Counted from the stretch's first letter, positions 16,396 to 25,927 are shown. The stretch is DNA of 43,656 bases from an uncultured Lachnospiraceae bacterium (GCA_902786365.1 CADACD010000020.1:1-43656); one strand, 5' to 3'. Numbers and translations: made by a program. The notes: a model not told the origin generated them from the sequence alone.

Positions 16396-17187
16396 TTATA
16401 TTTCAACCATCTCTGCTTCAAACACTGGTCCGTCTGTACATATTCTTGTATTATTAACATGTGTATGTTCGTCTTTATCTTTTGTTTTGCACACGCATCC
16501 AAGACATGCACCGATTCCGCATGCCATTCTCTCTTCAAGAGAAATCTGTGCCTCAATCTCTTTTGACTTTGCAAGTTCTTTCACTGCCCTTAACATCGGC
16601 ATAGGTCCACACGCATATATAATGTCTGCCTCTATATTATTTTCTCTGATTGCATCCAAAATATTACCTTTTGTTCCCACTGAACCATCTTCTGTCGAAA
16701 CAAACACTTCACCATGTTGTTTCAGCTCATCTATAAGAAATAATTCATCATTTCTATATCCGACCACTATATTTAACCTGCACCCAAACTGATGATGAAG
16801 CTGTTTGGCAAGCTCTACAATAGGCGGAATTCCAATTCCACCTGCTGCAAGAATCGCTGTCTTGTCTTTTAGTGTATATCCATTTCCTAATGGTCCTAAT
16901 ACCTTTATTTCATCACCCTTGCTCATTGATGAAAACTCCGCTGTTCCTTTTCCCACAATTCTGTATACAAGTCGAAGTGCTGTCTTTTCTTCATTTATCT
17001 CACATATACTGATTGGTCTTGGCAAAAGTGTTGCTCCATTTGATGAGTATAAAGATATGAATTGTCCTGCTTTGGCATTTTTTGCAGCAACAGTTTTTAT
17101 CCACATACTGTATATTCCCGTAGCTATTTTTTCTTGAGATAATATGACAGCAATCTCTGTCACATGGCTGTTTGCAACTTCTGACAT
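16396..17187 (-). CDS. pyrK: dihydroorotate dehydrogenase B, electron transfer subunit
   Basis: FAD and [2Fe-2S] subunit that links PyrD to NAD. 263 aa: FAD-binding barrel with LLPRPISICEI, an NAD-binding fold (AILAAGGIGIPPI), and C-terminal iron-sulfur cysteines in CGIGACLGCVCKT and CTDGPVF. AAAGG precedes the ATG. It sits directly between pyrF and pyrD, the usual gene order in Clostridia. Confidence 0.96.
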   Translation of the reverse strand: MSEVANSHVTEIAVILSQEKIATGIYSMWIKTVAAKNAKAGQFISLYSSNGATLLPRPISICEINEEKTALRLVYRIVGKGTAEFSSMSKGDEIKVLGPLGNGYTLKDKTAILAAGGIGIPPIVELAKQLHHQFGCRLNIVVGYRNDELFLIDELKQHGEVFVSTEDGSVGTKGNILDAIRENNIEADIIYACGPMPMLRAVKELAKSKEIEAQISLEERMACGIGACLGCVCKTKDKDEHTHVNNTRICTDGPVFEAEMVEI

Positions 17188-17258
17188 ATCTAAAGTTATC
17201 CTTTCTATTTTACTTTTCTTTATATGCTAAATCTTTTATCAGAGCCTATATATTATGC

Positions 17259-18176
17259 TTATATATTTTCAGTAATGTCTTTTATCATAAATTCAACCGC
17301 TGCTCTTGATGCATCGGCATAATTCTGCTCTCCAAACTGCGCATACTGTTCCTGTTTATATGCCGCAATAATTCCTCTTGATGAATTGATGATTGCTCCA
17401 AGACCATCTTCATTAAAGTATGGTGCCAAATCTTTTGCTTTTCCTCCCTGGGCACCATAACCCGGAACAAGAATATATGTCTTTGGCATTAATTTTCTTA
17501 AAATTTCTCCCATTTTAGGATAAGTTGCTCCTACGACAGCTCCAACATAACTATAGTCATCTCCCATATGAAGCTCACCCCATTTCGCAACCTGTTCACC
17601 TACAAACTCATAAAGCGGTCTGTCATCCACAAGTCTGTCCTGAAACTCTCCACTTGAAGGATTTGATGTCTTTACAAGAACAAAGATACCCTTTTTTGTC
17701 TCTTTGCATACATCGATAAATGGTGTCACACCATCACTTCCAAGATAAGGATTTACTGTCACAAAATCTTCATCAAACGGTGTAATCAAATTATTTCCCA
17801 CCTTGACGTTTCCCACATGTCCAACGGCATATGCGGCTGATGTCGAACCAATATCTCCACGCTTGATATCTCCGATGACAACCAAATCTTTTGATTTTGC
17901 ATAATCAACTGTCTTTTTAAATGCTTTAAGACCTTCTATTCCAAACTGCTCATACATAGCAATCTGTGGCTTTACCGCCGGAATCAGATCATACGTCGCA
18001 TCTATAATCCCCTTGTTAAACTGCCATATTGCCTCTGCTGCTCCCTCTAATGTCTCACCGTATTCATCAAATGCTTTTTTCTGAATATATTCAGGCACAT
18101 AGTTAAGCATCGGATCAAGTCCCACTACAATAGGTGCATTTAATTTTTTTATTTTTGATACAAGTTTGTTAATCAT
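17259..18176 (-). CDS. pyrF: orotidine 5'-phosphate decarboxylase (long form)
   Basis: Last step to UMP. About 305 aa, the longer PyrF type found in many Clostridia and Actinobacteria. The catalytic Asp-Lys-Asp array is in VIGDIKRGDIGSTSA; VVGLDPMLNYVP is near the N terminus and LVPGYGAQGG near the C terminus. I chose ATG at 18176 (MINKLVSKIKK) because GGAGG lies 8 nt upstream; the frame also allows 18200, but that ATG would overlap the ribosome binding site region. It follows pyrC by about 95 nt. Confidence 0.96.
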   Translation of the reverse strand: MINKLVSKIKKLNAPIVVGLDPMLNYVPEYIQKKAFDEYGETLEGAAEAIWQFNKGIIDATYDLIPAVKPQIAMYEQFGIEGLKAFKKTVDYAKSKDLVVIGDIKRGDIGSTSAAYAVGHVGNVKVGNNLITPFDEDFVTVNPYLGSDGVTPFIDVCKETKKGIFVLVKTSNPSSGEFQDRLVDDRPLYEFVGEQVAKWGELHMGDDYSYVGAVVGATYPKMGEILRKLMPKTYILVPGYGAQGGKAKDLAPYFNEDGLGAIINSSRGIIAAYKQEQYAQFGEQNYADASRAAVEFMIKDITENI

Positions 18177-18270
18177 TCTCTTTTCCTCCATGCATATCAT
18201 TATTTAATCAAATTATCATCAGTTTAAATCACTTGTTTTTATCAGTTTCCCTGGCAATACATTCTTTTTC

Positions 18271-19650
18271 CTAAAACGGGTACACCACTTTTCCGCCACA
18301 TATCGTGTATTCTACTTTTCCCTTTACTTTCTTTCCTGCAAAAGGAGTGTTTTTTCCCATCGATGCAAACTCATTTACATCAATCTCATATTCTGCGTCC
18401 GGATTGAATATCACGATATCTGCAACACTTCCTTCATGAATTCTTCCTTTATCAATTCCAAGTATCTTCGCCGGATTGTAGCTCATCTTTTCTACCATCT
18501 GCATTGGCGTGAGATATCCTGTAAGAACAAGTTCTGTGTATGTAAGTGCCGCTGATGTTTCAAGACCTACTATTCCAAATGGTGATTTTTCAAATCCTCT
18601 GCTCTTTTCTTCCTCACTGTGCGGTGCATGGTCTGTCGATATCACTTCCATGATACCATCTCTTAAGCCCTCCTTTAAAGCCTGCACGTCTTCTTTAGAA
18701 CGAAGTGGCGGATTCATCTTGTAATTACCGTTATTTTCCGGAATATCATCCGTTGACAGTATAAAATGATGCGGGCAGACTTCGGCTGTGACATTAACTC
18801 CATCTTCTTTTGCCTCTTTGACCATCCTTACACTGTCCTTTGTAGAACAATGGCAAAGATGAAGTTTCACTCCTGTCTCTTTTGCAAGCAGAATATCTCT
18901 TGCAACTATGATATCCTCAACTGCATTACTGATTCCTTTCAAGCCCAGTTTATCTGCATTATTATCGGCATTCATCACGCCGCCTGCGACAAGATTAATA
19001 TCTTCACAGTGTGCCATAACAGGAATATCACATTCTTTTGCAATCTTCATTGCCTGCCTGTATACATTTGAATTCATCACAGATTTTCCATCCTCACTAA
19101 TAGCACATATTCCATTATCTGCCATACCTTTGATATCAGTCACTTCTTTTCCCATCTGTCCAATGGTAACAGCTCCTACCGGCAGAACATTGATACATGC
19201 CTCTTTTTTTGAACGGTCTACTGTTTCTTTTACGATTTCAGGATTATCGATCACAGGCTTTGTATTTGGCATTGGGCATACGGTTGTCACACCTCCATGC
19301 GCCGCTGCCAATGCTCCTGTATGAATTGTCTCTTTATAAGTAAATCCCGGATCTCTGAAATGCACATGCAAATCAATCAGTCCCGGCATGACGAAGCGTC
19401 CCTCTGCATCAATAACCATTACATTTGAATCTACATATCCATTGCTGTTTTCACATGTCACTCTTAGTAGATTTTCTGTATTCTCACTATTTTCTGCATT
19501 ACCTATTTTTTCTGCACTTACTTTTTTTTGTATTTTTTCAACCTTCCCATTTTTTATCAATATATCTGCGATACAGTCGGTTTCTGATGCTGCATCTATT
19601 AATCTCCCATTCTTTATCAAAATATCTGATAAAACTTTCTGCTCACTCAT
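18271..19650 (-). CDS. pyrC: dihydroorotase
   Basis: Zinc hydrolase closing carbamoyl-aspartate to dihydroorotate. 459 aa with the type I signature DLHVHFRDPGFTYKE (His-x-His), zinc ligands in AHCEDIN and LHLCHCST, and STDHAPHS (Asp). An insertion of about 30 polar residues (NAENSENTENLL, then VTCENSNGYVDSN) splits the usual N-terminal beta-barrel strand. First gene of the pyr cluster. Neither pyrB nor carAB is in the window. Confidence 0.96.
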   Translation of the reverse strand: MSEQKVLSDILIKNGRLIDAASETDCIADILIKNGKVEKIQKKVSAEKIGNAENSENTENLLRVTCENSNGYVDSNVMVIDAEGRFVMPGLIDLHVHFRDPGFTYKETIHTGALAAAHGGVTTVCPMPNTKPVIDNPEIVKETVDRSKKEACINVLPVGAVTIGQMGKEVTDIKGMADNGICAISEDGKSVMNSNVYRQAMKIAKECDIPVMAHCEDINLVAGGVMNADNNADKLGLKGISNAVEDIIVARDILLAKETGVKLHLCHCSTKDSVRMVKEAKEDGVNVTAEVCPHHFILSTDDIPENNGNYKMNPPLRSKEDVQALKEGLRDGIMEVISTDHAPHSEEEKSRGFEKSPFGIVGLETSAALTYTELVLTGYLTPMQMVEKMSYNPAKILGIDKGRIHEGSVADIVIFNPDAEYEIDVNEFASMGKNTPFAGKKVKGKVEYTICGGKVVYPF

Positions 19651-19660
19651 TCTATCTTAA

Positions 19661-20016
19661 CACCTCGCTGACTATAATAACAGTTTTGCCATTGACCAAT
19701 TGTTACTGTTCACAGGATTCTGCCTGTCTCTCACACAACTGTTTCAATATATTTGTCTATTTTATCATAAACAGACGCAAATTGGAAGATTATAAATTAC
19801 CCTCTTTACATTTTAACCATAAGCATCAGCTATTTTATCTTTGATTATTTCATAGCCGGACTTAAAGCTTTTAATCAAATATTTTTTGCCATTTTTTCAG
19901 ACAATGAATTCAAATATGGCTTTAATAATTTTGTAGAGTACAATGCACATCTATTATTCTTTGTCACTATTGCTTTGATAGTGTATGACTATTTCAAAAA
20001 GAATAAAAGTATTTAA
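19661..20016 (+). pseudogene. frameshifted remnant of a membrane protein gene
   Basis: Two plus-strand frames read protein-like sequence that joins across one frameshift near 19768. The first (19661 to about 19769) reads ADYNNSFAIDQLLLFTG, then FCLSLTQLFQ. The second (19771-20016) reads NWKIINYPLYILTISISYF, a helix with FIAGLKAFNQIFF, NEFKYGFNNFVEYNAHLLFF, and ends VYDYFKKNKSI before TAA. No start codon is present, so the 5' part is lost. It looks like the C-terminal end of a multi-pass membrane protein that I do not recognise. It overlaps the pyrC promoter on the opposite strand. Confidence 0.5.
19671..19699 (-). promoter_or_regulatory. pyrC promoter
   Basis: The minus strand has TTGGTC (19699-19694), a 17-nt spacer and TATAGT (19676-19671). 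The leader is only about 15 nt before the pyrC ATG, leaving no room for a PyrR-type attenuator. Confidence 0.5.
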
Positions 20017-20076
20017 CTTCTTTGACAAGAAGGCGGCACTTTAAATATATCTACATCATAGTGTTAATTTTATGAT

Positions 20077-20139
20077 ACCAGGGGCCCAAGTTCATACGTT
20101 TCATGCTTGCATGAAAATGTATGGTCTTGGGCCCCTGGT
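20077..20139. terminator. GC-rich long palindrome, probable terminator
   Basis: Perfect 14-bp outer arms (accaggggcccaag / cttgggcccctggt, 20077-20090 and 20126-20139) enclose a second hairpin with catac/gtatg and tttcatgc/gcatgaaa pairs. T-rich sequence follows on the plus strand only. It lies 58 nt past the AEC transporter stop and behind the plus-strand remnant. The arms are far GC-richer than the surroundings. Confidence 0.55.
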
Positions 20140-20196
20140 TATTGTTTTTATTGTTTTTTCTATCTGGTTCTATTTGTTTCTTTATCTGCCATATCA

Positions 20197-21186
20197 TTAT
20201 ATAATATGAAATGTCTTTAACACAAATACCCATATTGTTATGGTAAATGCCGACAGCAGTGTTGTAAGTACCACTATGCTGGCTGAAAGAACGCCTTCAT
20301 GCCCCATACTTTTTGACATAATATAACTTGTCGCTGTCGTTGGCGCTCCCAGCATGATAAGTGCTGCAACAATTTTATCCGTCTCAAAATTCATCATTAT
20401 TGCAACCGGAAGAAATATCGCTGGCTGTATGATAAGTTTTATCACTGTAGCCGTGATAGTAGGACCAAGTTTTTTTATCGCTTTTTTCCCTTCAAATCCT
20501 GCGCCTATCGCAATTAATGCAAGTGGTGTGGTAAGATTTCCAATATTATTCACTGTTTTATAAAGAATTTGTGGCAAATGAAAATTGATACACGACAATA
20601 ACATTCCAAAAAGAATGCTTAATATAATAGGATTTTTACAGATACCTATGACCGCTTTTTTGATATTATTTTCCCCTATACTATTTTGTGCATTGCTTTT
20701 TTTATTGTATTTAGATGATTCCGGCTCTGTCAGTGGTGCCTCAAATGTCAGCACTATCACAGCGAAAACATTATAAAGCGGTACTGAACCAAGCATCATT
20801 AGCGAAGACATTCCTGCATGTCCGCTTATATTTGTCACAAGCGCAATACCTAAAATGGCTGCACTACCTCTGTAAGCTCCCTGCACAAATTCTCCGACTA
20901 TTGTCTTATCTTTCAAAAACAGCTTCGCTAAAATCCATATGACAAGGATGCATATTACTGTAGAACACGCGCAATATAGCACGTATTTACCGTCAAATGT
21001 ATGCCTGATATCGCAGTCCATCATATTTAATAAAAGCATACATGGCAGCGTCACCTTAAAACAAAGTTTATTTGCCACATTAATAAACTCCTCATTAACC
21101 ATTCCTATCCTTCTTAGAATATATCCGACTGCCATCACAAGAAATATTGGCATAGTCGCATTGAGACTGTAAATTAAATTATCCAT
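20197..21186 (-). CDS. AEC-family (auxin efflux carrier-like) transporter
   Basis: A 329-aa membrane protein with about ten helices in two halves, matching the AEC family: the N-terminal PIFLVMAVGYILRRIGMV, a mid-protein charged loop (about 155-180, KYNKKSNAQNS) and the second-half LTTPLALIAIGAGFEG. Family members in bacteria export or import organic acids such as malate; substrate cannot be told here. ATG at 21186 has only a weak upstream site (GGAAAAG). It stands alone behind the ABC pair on the same strand. Confidence 0.88.
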   Translation of the reverse strand: MDNLIYSLNATMPIFLVMAVGYILRRIGMVNEEFINVANKLCFKVTLPCMLLLNMMDCDIRHTFDGKYVLYCACSTVICILVIWILAKLFLKDKTIVGEFVQGAYRGSAAILGIALVTNISGHAGMSSLMMLGSVPLYNVFAVIVLTFEAPLTEPESSKYNKKSNAQNSIGENNIKKAVIGICKNPIILSILFGMLLSCINFHLPQILYKTVNNIGNLTTPLALIAIGAGFEGKKAIKKLGPTITATVIKLIIQPAIFLPVAIMMNFETDKIVAALIMLGAPTTATSYIMSKSMGHEGVLSASIVVLTTLLSAFTITIWVFVLKTFHII

Positions 21187-21200
21187 ATAAAACTTTTCCG

Positions 21201-21252
21201 CTGCTATTCTTTACCAGTTTTATTCATAGATGCAACAGGTCACAAATAGCAG
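21201..21252 (-). terminator. possible stem-loop between ABC operon and AEC gene
   Basis: ctgctatt (21201-21208) and aatagcag (21245-21252) pair around a 36-nt loop just behind the ABC transporter stop. No good U-tract; weak. Confidence 0.25.
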
Positions 21253-21260
21253 TTCCCTTT

Positions 21261-23021
21261 CTATACCTTTTCAAACTGGCTTTTGTAGAGTTCTGCATAA
21301 AATCCGTTTTGGGTTAGCAATTCATCATGCTTCCCCTGTTCAATAATATTTCCGTCTTTCATTACAAGTATGATATCTGCCTCTTTAATAGTTGATAGCC
21401 TGTGGGCAACAATAAAACTTGTTCTTCCCTCCATCATCTTTGCAAATGCACTTTGTATCTTCTGCTCTGTTCTTGTATCGATAGAAGATGTGGCCTCATC
21501 AAGAATCAGCATAGGCGGCAGGCAGAGCATTACTCTTGCAATACATAGCAACTGTTTCTGCCCCTGCGAAAGACTTCCACCGTCTTCTGTGATGTATGTG
21601 TCATATCCGTCTTTCAGCCTCTTAATAAAACTGTGTGCATTGCTCGCTTTCGCTGCCTCTATCATCTCCCGCTCTGTTGCATCAGGTTTTCCCATCAGAA
21701 GATTTTCTCTTATCGTTCCTTCTTTCAGCCATGTTTCCTGTAACACCATTCCATAGGAAGCTCTGAGAGAACTTCTTGTGATTTTCCTGATATCTGTATC
21801 ATCTACTCTTATAGTACCTTTGTCCACATCATAAAATCTCATCAAAAGATTAATCACTGTCGTTTTACCACAGCCTGTCGGACCGACAATAGCAACTCTT
21901 TGTCCACTTTTTACTTTCAGATTCAGATTCTGTATCAGTTTCTTTTCAGGTACATATGAAAAATCCACTCTTTCAATTTCGATATTTCCTTCTGCATTTT
22001 TTAATTTCACAGCATTTTCAATGTCAGGAACCTGTGGCTTTTCATCGATAAATTCAAATATTCTTGCCGCACATGCAAGTGCATTCTGAAGTTCCGTGAT
22101 TACCCCTGATATTTCATTAAATGGTTTTGTATATTGGTTTGCATAACTTAAAAAACATGACAGCTGTCCCACTGTGATTCCGTTTGACATTGCAATGAGA
22201 GCACCTGTAATTCCAACCCCCGTATAAACAAGGCTGTTGACAAATCTTGTTGCCGGGTTTGTTGTCGATGAAAAAAAGATTGCCTTTAATGAACTTTTTC
22301 TCAATTTCTCATTAATTTCATCAAATTCCTTTAAATTTTCTTCCTCATGCCCGAATGCTTTGACAACCTTCTGATTTCCTATCATTTCATCAATAAAAGC
22401 CGTCTGTTTTCCCCTTGTCTTGGACTGTAGTCTAAACATATTGTATGTTCTCTTTGCAATAAAACTTGCTACCAGTAATGAGACAGGTGTAATCACAACA
22501 ACCACCAGTGTAATCTTCACATTGATTGTCAGCATAAAAATCAATGTTCCAAGTATTGTAATGACTCCTGTAAACAACTGTGTAAATCCCATCAAAAGCC
22601 CATCAGCAAATGTATCCACATCTGTTATAATTCTGCTCACAATATCTCCATGTGAATGAGCATCGATATATCCAAGCGGGAGTATCTCAAGTTTTGCAAA
22701 TGCCTTATGCCTGATATCCCTGACAACACTATATGTAATCTTATTATTGCATGTATTCATTAGCCACTGTGCCACTGCAGATAATACCATCAGCATCAGT
22801 ATCTTTTTTAAAATTACTATAATTCCGTCAAAATCAACATTTCCTTTTGCTACAATCAAATCAATCGCATCTCCTATGAGAATCGGAATATAAAGTGTAA
22901 ATGCAACCGTAATAGCAGCAAATATCAATGACAATATAACGAAAACACTATATCTTTTCGTATACTGAAGCACAGTTTTAAAAGTTTGTTTTCTCATCCC
23001 TTTTCCATTCTTTACTTTCAT
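21261..23021 (-). CDS. heterodimeric ABC exporter, catalytically complete half
   Basis: A 586-aa fused membrane (six helices, residues about 20-320) and ATPase (about 340-580) half-transporter. Walker A GPTGCGKTT (about 378), signature SLSQGQKQ, Walker B MLILDEATSSID with the catalytic Glu, and switch FIVAHRLSTI with His are all seen. Its partner in the overlapping upstream gene has a degenerate Walker B and switch, so the pair resembles TM287/288 or BmrCD heterodimers, usually multidrug or peptide exporters. The stop/start junction with the partner shares one base at 23021, implying coupled translation. Confidence 0.93.
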   Translation of the reverse strand: MKVKNGKGMRKQTFKTVLQYTKRYSVFVILSLIFAAITVAFTLYIPILIGDAIDLIVAKGNVDFDGIIVILKKILMLMVLSAVAQWLMNTCNNKITYSVVRDIRHKAFAKLEILPLGYIDAHSHGDIVSRIITDVDTFADGLLMGFTQLFTGVITILGTLIFMLTINVKITLVVVVITPVSLLVASFIAKRTYNMFRLQSKTRGKQTAFIDEMIGNQKVVKAFGHEEENLKEFDEINEKLRKSSLKAIFFSSTTNPATRFVNSLVYTGVGITGALIAMSNGITVGQLSCFLSYANQYTKPFNEISGVITELQNALACAARIFEFIDEKPQVPDIENAVKLKNAEGNIEIERVDFSYVPEKKLIQNLNLKVKSGQRVAIVGPTGCGKTTVINLLMRFYDVDKGTIRVDDTDIRKITRSSLRASYGMVLQETWLKEGTIRENLLMGKPDATEREMIEAAKASNAHSFIKRLKDGYDTYITEDGGSLSQGQKQLLCIARVMLCLPPMLILDEATSSIDTRTEQKIQSAFAKMMEGRTSFIVAHRLSTIKEADIILVMKDGNIIEQGKHDELLTQNGFYAELYKSQFEKV

Positions 23022-24754
23022 TATGCCACTCCCCCCTCTTCGTCTTTTGAAATCTGCGAATAATGAATTTCTTTATATTCATCACATTTTTCAAGCAGTT
23101 CTTCATGTGTTCCCGTCATGACAATTTTTCCATCATCAAGAACAATAATATTATCTGCATGCCTGATAGACGAAGTTCTCTGTGATACAATAAAGATTGT
23201 CGTATCCTCAAGTTCTGCAAGCGATTTTCTAAGTTTTGCATCTGTGGCAAAATCAAGAGCCGATGCACTATCATCCAATATCAGTATCTGTGGATTTTTG
23301 ATAATTGCCCTTGCAATTGTAAGACGCTGTCTTTGTCCTCCTGACAGATTTTTACCACCCTGTTCTATCATTTCATCCAGTTTATTTTCCTTTGCATCAA
23401 CAAATTCTCTTGCCTGTGAGATATCCAGTGCCCGGTAAATTTCTTCATCTGTCGCATCCGCTTTACCCCATTTTAAATTATCTCTTATTGTTCCTTTAAA
23501 CAATACAGATTTTTGCATTACCATACCGACAATGTCTCTTAGCTTATCTGTCTGCCAGTGCTTGACATTAATACCATTTACCTTGACTTCTCCCCTTGTG
23601 GCATCATAAAATCTTGGTATCATATTGACCACAGAAGTCTTTCCACATCCGGTTCCACCAATAATGCCAATGGTCTGTCCCGGCTTCACTTTAAAACTAA
23701 TATTACTTAATGCCTCCGCACCTGTGTTTTTGTATTTTAAGCTCACTGTGTTAAATTCAACTGCATACTCGAACTTTCTTTTCGCTTTTATCCCACCTTT
23801 ACTTACAATAGAAGGCTCTGTATCAAATACCTCTTCAATTCTCTTTGCTGATGCAAGTGCCTTTGTCACTGTAATGATTAGGTTAGCAAGCTTGACCACC
23901 TCCACTAAAATCTGTGACATGTAATTAACTAAAGCGACAACCTGTCCCTGCGTGATGTCACCTGCATCAGCCCTGAATGCTCCCGCATATATCAGTGCCG
24001 CAATACCAATATTGATAATGCAGTATGTGACCGGATTCATCATCGCTGAAATCCTTCCGACATACATCTGGATATTTGTCAGTTTTCTGTTGCTCCTGTC
24101 AAACAATTTCTTCTCATCTTTTTCCTTATTAAATGCACGTATCACTCTCACGCCTATAAGGTTTTCCCTTGTAATCCGTAGAACTTTGTCAAGTTTATCC
24201 TGAACCACATGATACATAGGAACACTCATAAACATAATTATAAAAACTACAATGCATAATACTGGAATAACTACTACAAAAACAAGTGCCGCTTTTACAT
24301 CTATCGCAAATGCCATAATCATAGCACCCAGAACAACGAATGGTGAACGTAGCAAAAGTCTTAAGACAAGGTTTACTCCGTTTTGTACCTGATTGACATC
24401 ACTTGTCATTCTTGTAATAAGTGTTGATGTTCCAATAGTATCAAGTTCTGAATAAGACAATTTCCCTATATGTTCAAACAGGGCATGGCGAAGTTTCGCT
24501 GAGAATCCCACCGCTGCTTTCGCCGCAAAATATTGTGCTGTGATGGAACACACAAGTCCCACCACTCCCAGTGCAATGAGTATCATGCACATTTTAAAAA
24601 CATATTGTTTATCCTTCCCCAGTATACCTGTATCAATAATCGCCGCCATTACCAATGGTACAAAAAGCTCAAATGTCGCCTCTGACAATTTAAACAGTGG
24701 ACTTAATATACATTCTTTTTTATATTCATCTAAGTATTTCATTAATGACTTCAT
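23021..24754 (-). CDS. heterodimeric ABC exporter, degenerate half
   Basis: 577 aa, same architecture as its partner. Walker A GGTGCGKTS (about 368), canonical signature NLSGGQRQ, but Walker B reads QILILDDSASALD with Asp in place of the catalytic Glu and the switch histidine is Gln (FIVSQRTSS). These are the known marks of the non-hydrolysing site of asymmetric ABC exporters. Its ATG lies 2 nt after the cysE stop, with GGGAG inside cysE, so transcription and translation are linked to serine acetyltransferase. Confidence 0.93.
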   Translation of the reverse strand: MKSLMKYLDEYKKECILSPLFKLSEATFELFVPLVMAAIIDTGILGKDKQYVFKMCMILIALGVVGLVCSITAQYFAAKAAVGFSAKLRHALFEHIGKLSYSELDTIGTSTLITRMTSDVNQVQNGVNLVLRLLLRSPFVVLGAMIMAFAIDVKAALVFVVVIPVLCIVVFIIMFMSVPMYHVVQDKLDKVLRITRENLIGVRVIRAFNKEKDEKKLFDRSNRKLTNIQMYVGRISAMMNPVTYCIINIGIAALIYAGAFRADAGDITQGQVVALVNYMSQILVEVVKLANLIITVTKALASAKRIEEVFDTEPSIVSKGGIKAKRKFEYAVEFNTVSLKYKNTGAEALSNISFKVKPGQTIGIIGGTGCGKTSVVNMIPRFYDATRGEVKVNGINVKHWQTDKLRDIVGMVMQKSVLFKGTIRDNLKWGKADATDEEIYRALDISQAREFVDAKENKLDEMIEQGGKNLSGGQRQRLTIARAIIKNPQILILDDSASALDFATDAKLRKSLAELEDTTIFIVSQRTSSIRHADNIIVLDDGKIVMTGTHEELLEKCDEYKEIHYSQISKDEEGGVA

Positions 24755-24756
24755 TT

Positions 24757-25707
24757 TTATATCTCCCAGATAAATCCTTCGTAACTCTGTTTTGTTGATT
24801 CTTTGATTTTAAATTCAGGATTTTTGACAATCACTTTTGCATTTGCAGGAATCGACTCTGTGATAAATGCATTACCACCTATGACAGTGCCCTCTCCTAT
24901 GACCGTTTTCCCACCAAGTACAGATGCCCCTGAATAGATTGTCACATTATTTCCTATTGTCGGATGACGCTTCACGTCTCTTAACTTCTGTCCACTTCTT
25001 GTTGAAAGTGCACCCAGTGTCACTCCCTGATATATCTTAACATAATCGCCGATAATAGTAGTTTCACCGATAACAACTCCGGTTCCATGGTCTATAAAGA
25101 AATATTGTCCGATAGTGGCTCCCGGATTAATATCGATACCTGTCCTGCTATGAGCATATTCTGTCATGATACGAGGTACAAACGGTACACCTGACAGATA
25201 TAATTCGTGTGCAAGCCTATAAACATAAATCGCAAAAAATCCCGGATAGCAGCAGATGATTTCTTCTTTACTCTTTGCTGCCGGATCTCCATCAAAACCA
25301 GCCTGAACATCCTTGAGTAACATCTGCTGTATATCAGGAAGTTTTTTTACAAAATCAAGACTGATTCTTGCTGCCTTTTCTTTCATTGTATTCATGTCAT
25401 CACTTTCATCATTATAACTGAGTGCAAGAATCAATTGCTTATCAAGTCTCTGCTTGATATCTACAATTCTGTTCCCCGCATAATATTCCGAATACGATTC
25501 ACTTAAACTGAATTCCTCAAAATAGCCTGGAAATACTACATTTCGTAGATCCTTGATAATCTCTATAATTTCTCGCCTTGTCGGGAGCTGTTTTGTATTT
25601 TTCAAACACAGAATATCAGAATTTCTGTAATTCTCTGTTATCCTTGAAACTGTCTCTATCATTTCTTGTTCTGAATTTGTAATCTTTCTCTCACAATTAT
25701 TTCCCAT
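24757..25707 (-). CDS. cysE: serine O-acetyltransferase
   Basis: Transfers acetyl from acetyl-CoA to serine for cysteine synthesis. 316 aa: a long helical N-terminal part (1-190) and a left-handed beta-helix with hexapeptide repeats (about 190-290), including IDINPGATIGQYFFIDHGTG (catalytic His), VKIYQGVTLGALS and RHPTIGNNVTIYSGASVLGG. The length matches the EpsC-like SAT of Clostridia rather than the shorter CysE. GGAGG precedes the ATG. It heads an operon with the ABC pair; no cysK is adjacent. Confidence 0.93.
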   Translation of the reverse strand: MGNNCERKITNSEQEMIETVSRITENYRNSDILCLKNTKQLPTRREIIEIIKDLRNVVFPGYFEEFSLSESYSEYYAGNRIVDIKQRLDKQLILALSYNDESDDMNTMKEKAARISLDFVKKLPDIQQMLLKDVQAGFDGDPAAKSKEEIICCYPGFFAIYVYRLAHELYLSGVPFVPRIMTEYAHSRTGIDINPGATIGQYFFIDHGTGVVIGETTIIGDYVKIYQGVTLGALSTRSGQKLRDVKRHPTIGNNVTIYSGASVLGGKTVIGEGTVIGGNAFITESIPANAKVIVKNPEFKIKESTKQSYEGFIWEI

Positions 25708-25845
25708 CTTGAGCCTCCATTTTCCATTTATAATGTCAAAAGTATTGCTTTCATCTGCATCAAAACACCTGTGACCATTCGTTTTATCACTATATCTTTC
25801 GCCATTACTTCATTAATCTTATATTATATATGTACAATTCATATA

Positions 25846-25873
25846 ATTATAACTCGAAATGTATAAATTGCAA
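25846..25873 (-). promoter_or_regulatory. cysE operon promoter
   Basis: The minus strand has TTGCAA (25873-25868), a 16-nt spacer and TATAAT (25851-25846). The leader to the cysE ATG is about 130 nt, long enough for RNA-level control. Confidence 0.55.
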
Positions 25874-25899
25874 AGATTTTTTATTTATTAAAAAAATGC

Positions 25900-25927
25900 T
25901 TGATTAATTTATTTGTTCGTGTATAAT
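25900..25927 (+). promoter_or_regulatory. lysC promoter and start of long leader
   Basis: TTGATT (25900-25905), a 16-nt spacer and TATAAT (25922-25927). A leader of about 135 nt follows, with small complementary stretches (gtct/agac near 25956-25972; catttac and gtaaa near 25991-26015). Confidence 0.6.

Noticed and set aside
19651-19700. PyrR-type attenuator before pyrC
   Set aside because: The predicted transcript start leaves about 15 nt before the ATG and there is no terminator hairpin.
20051-20233. Minus-strand 60-codon frame reading through the GC palindrome
   Set aside because: It overlaps the AEC transporter end and the terminator-like palindrome; sequence has no protein character.
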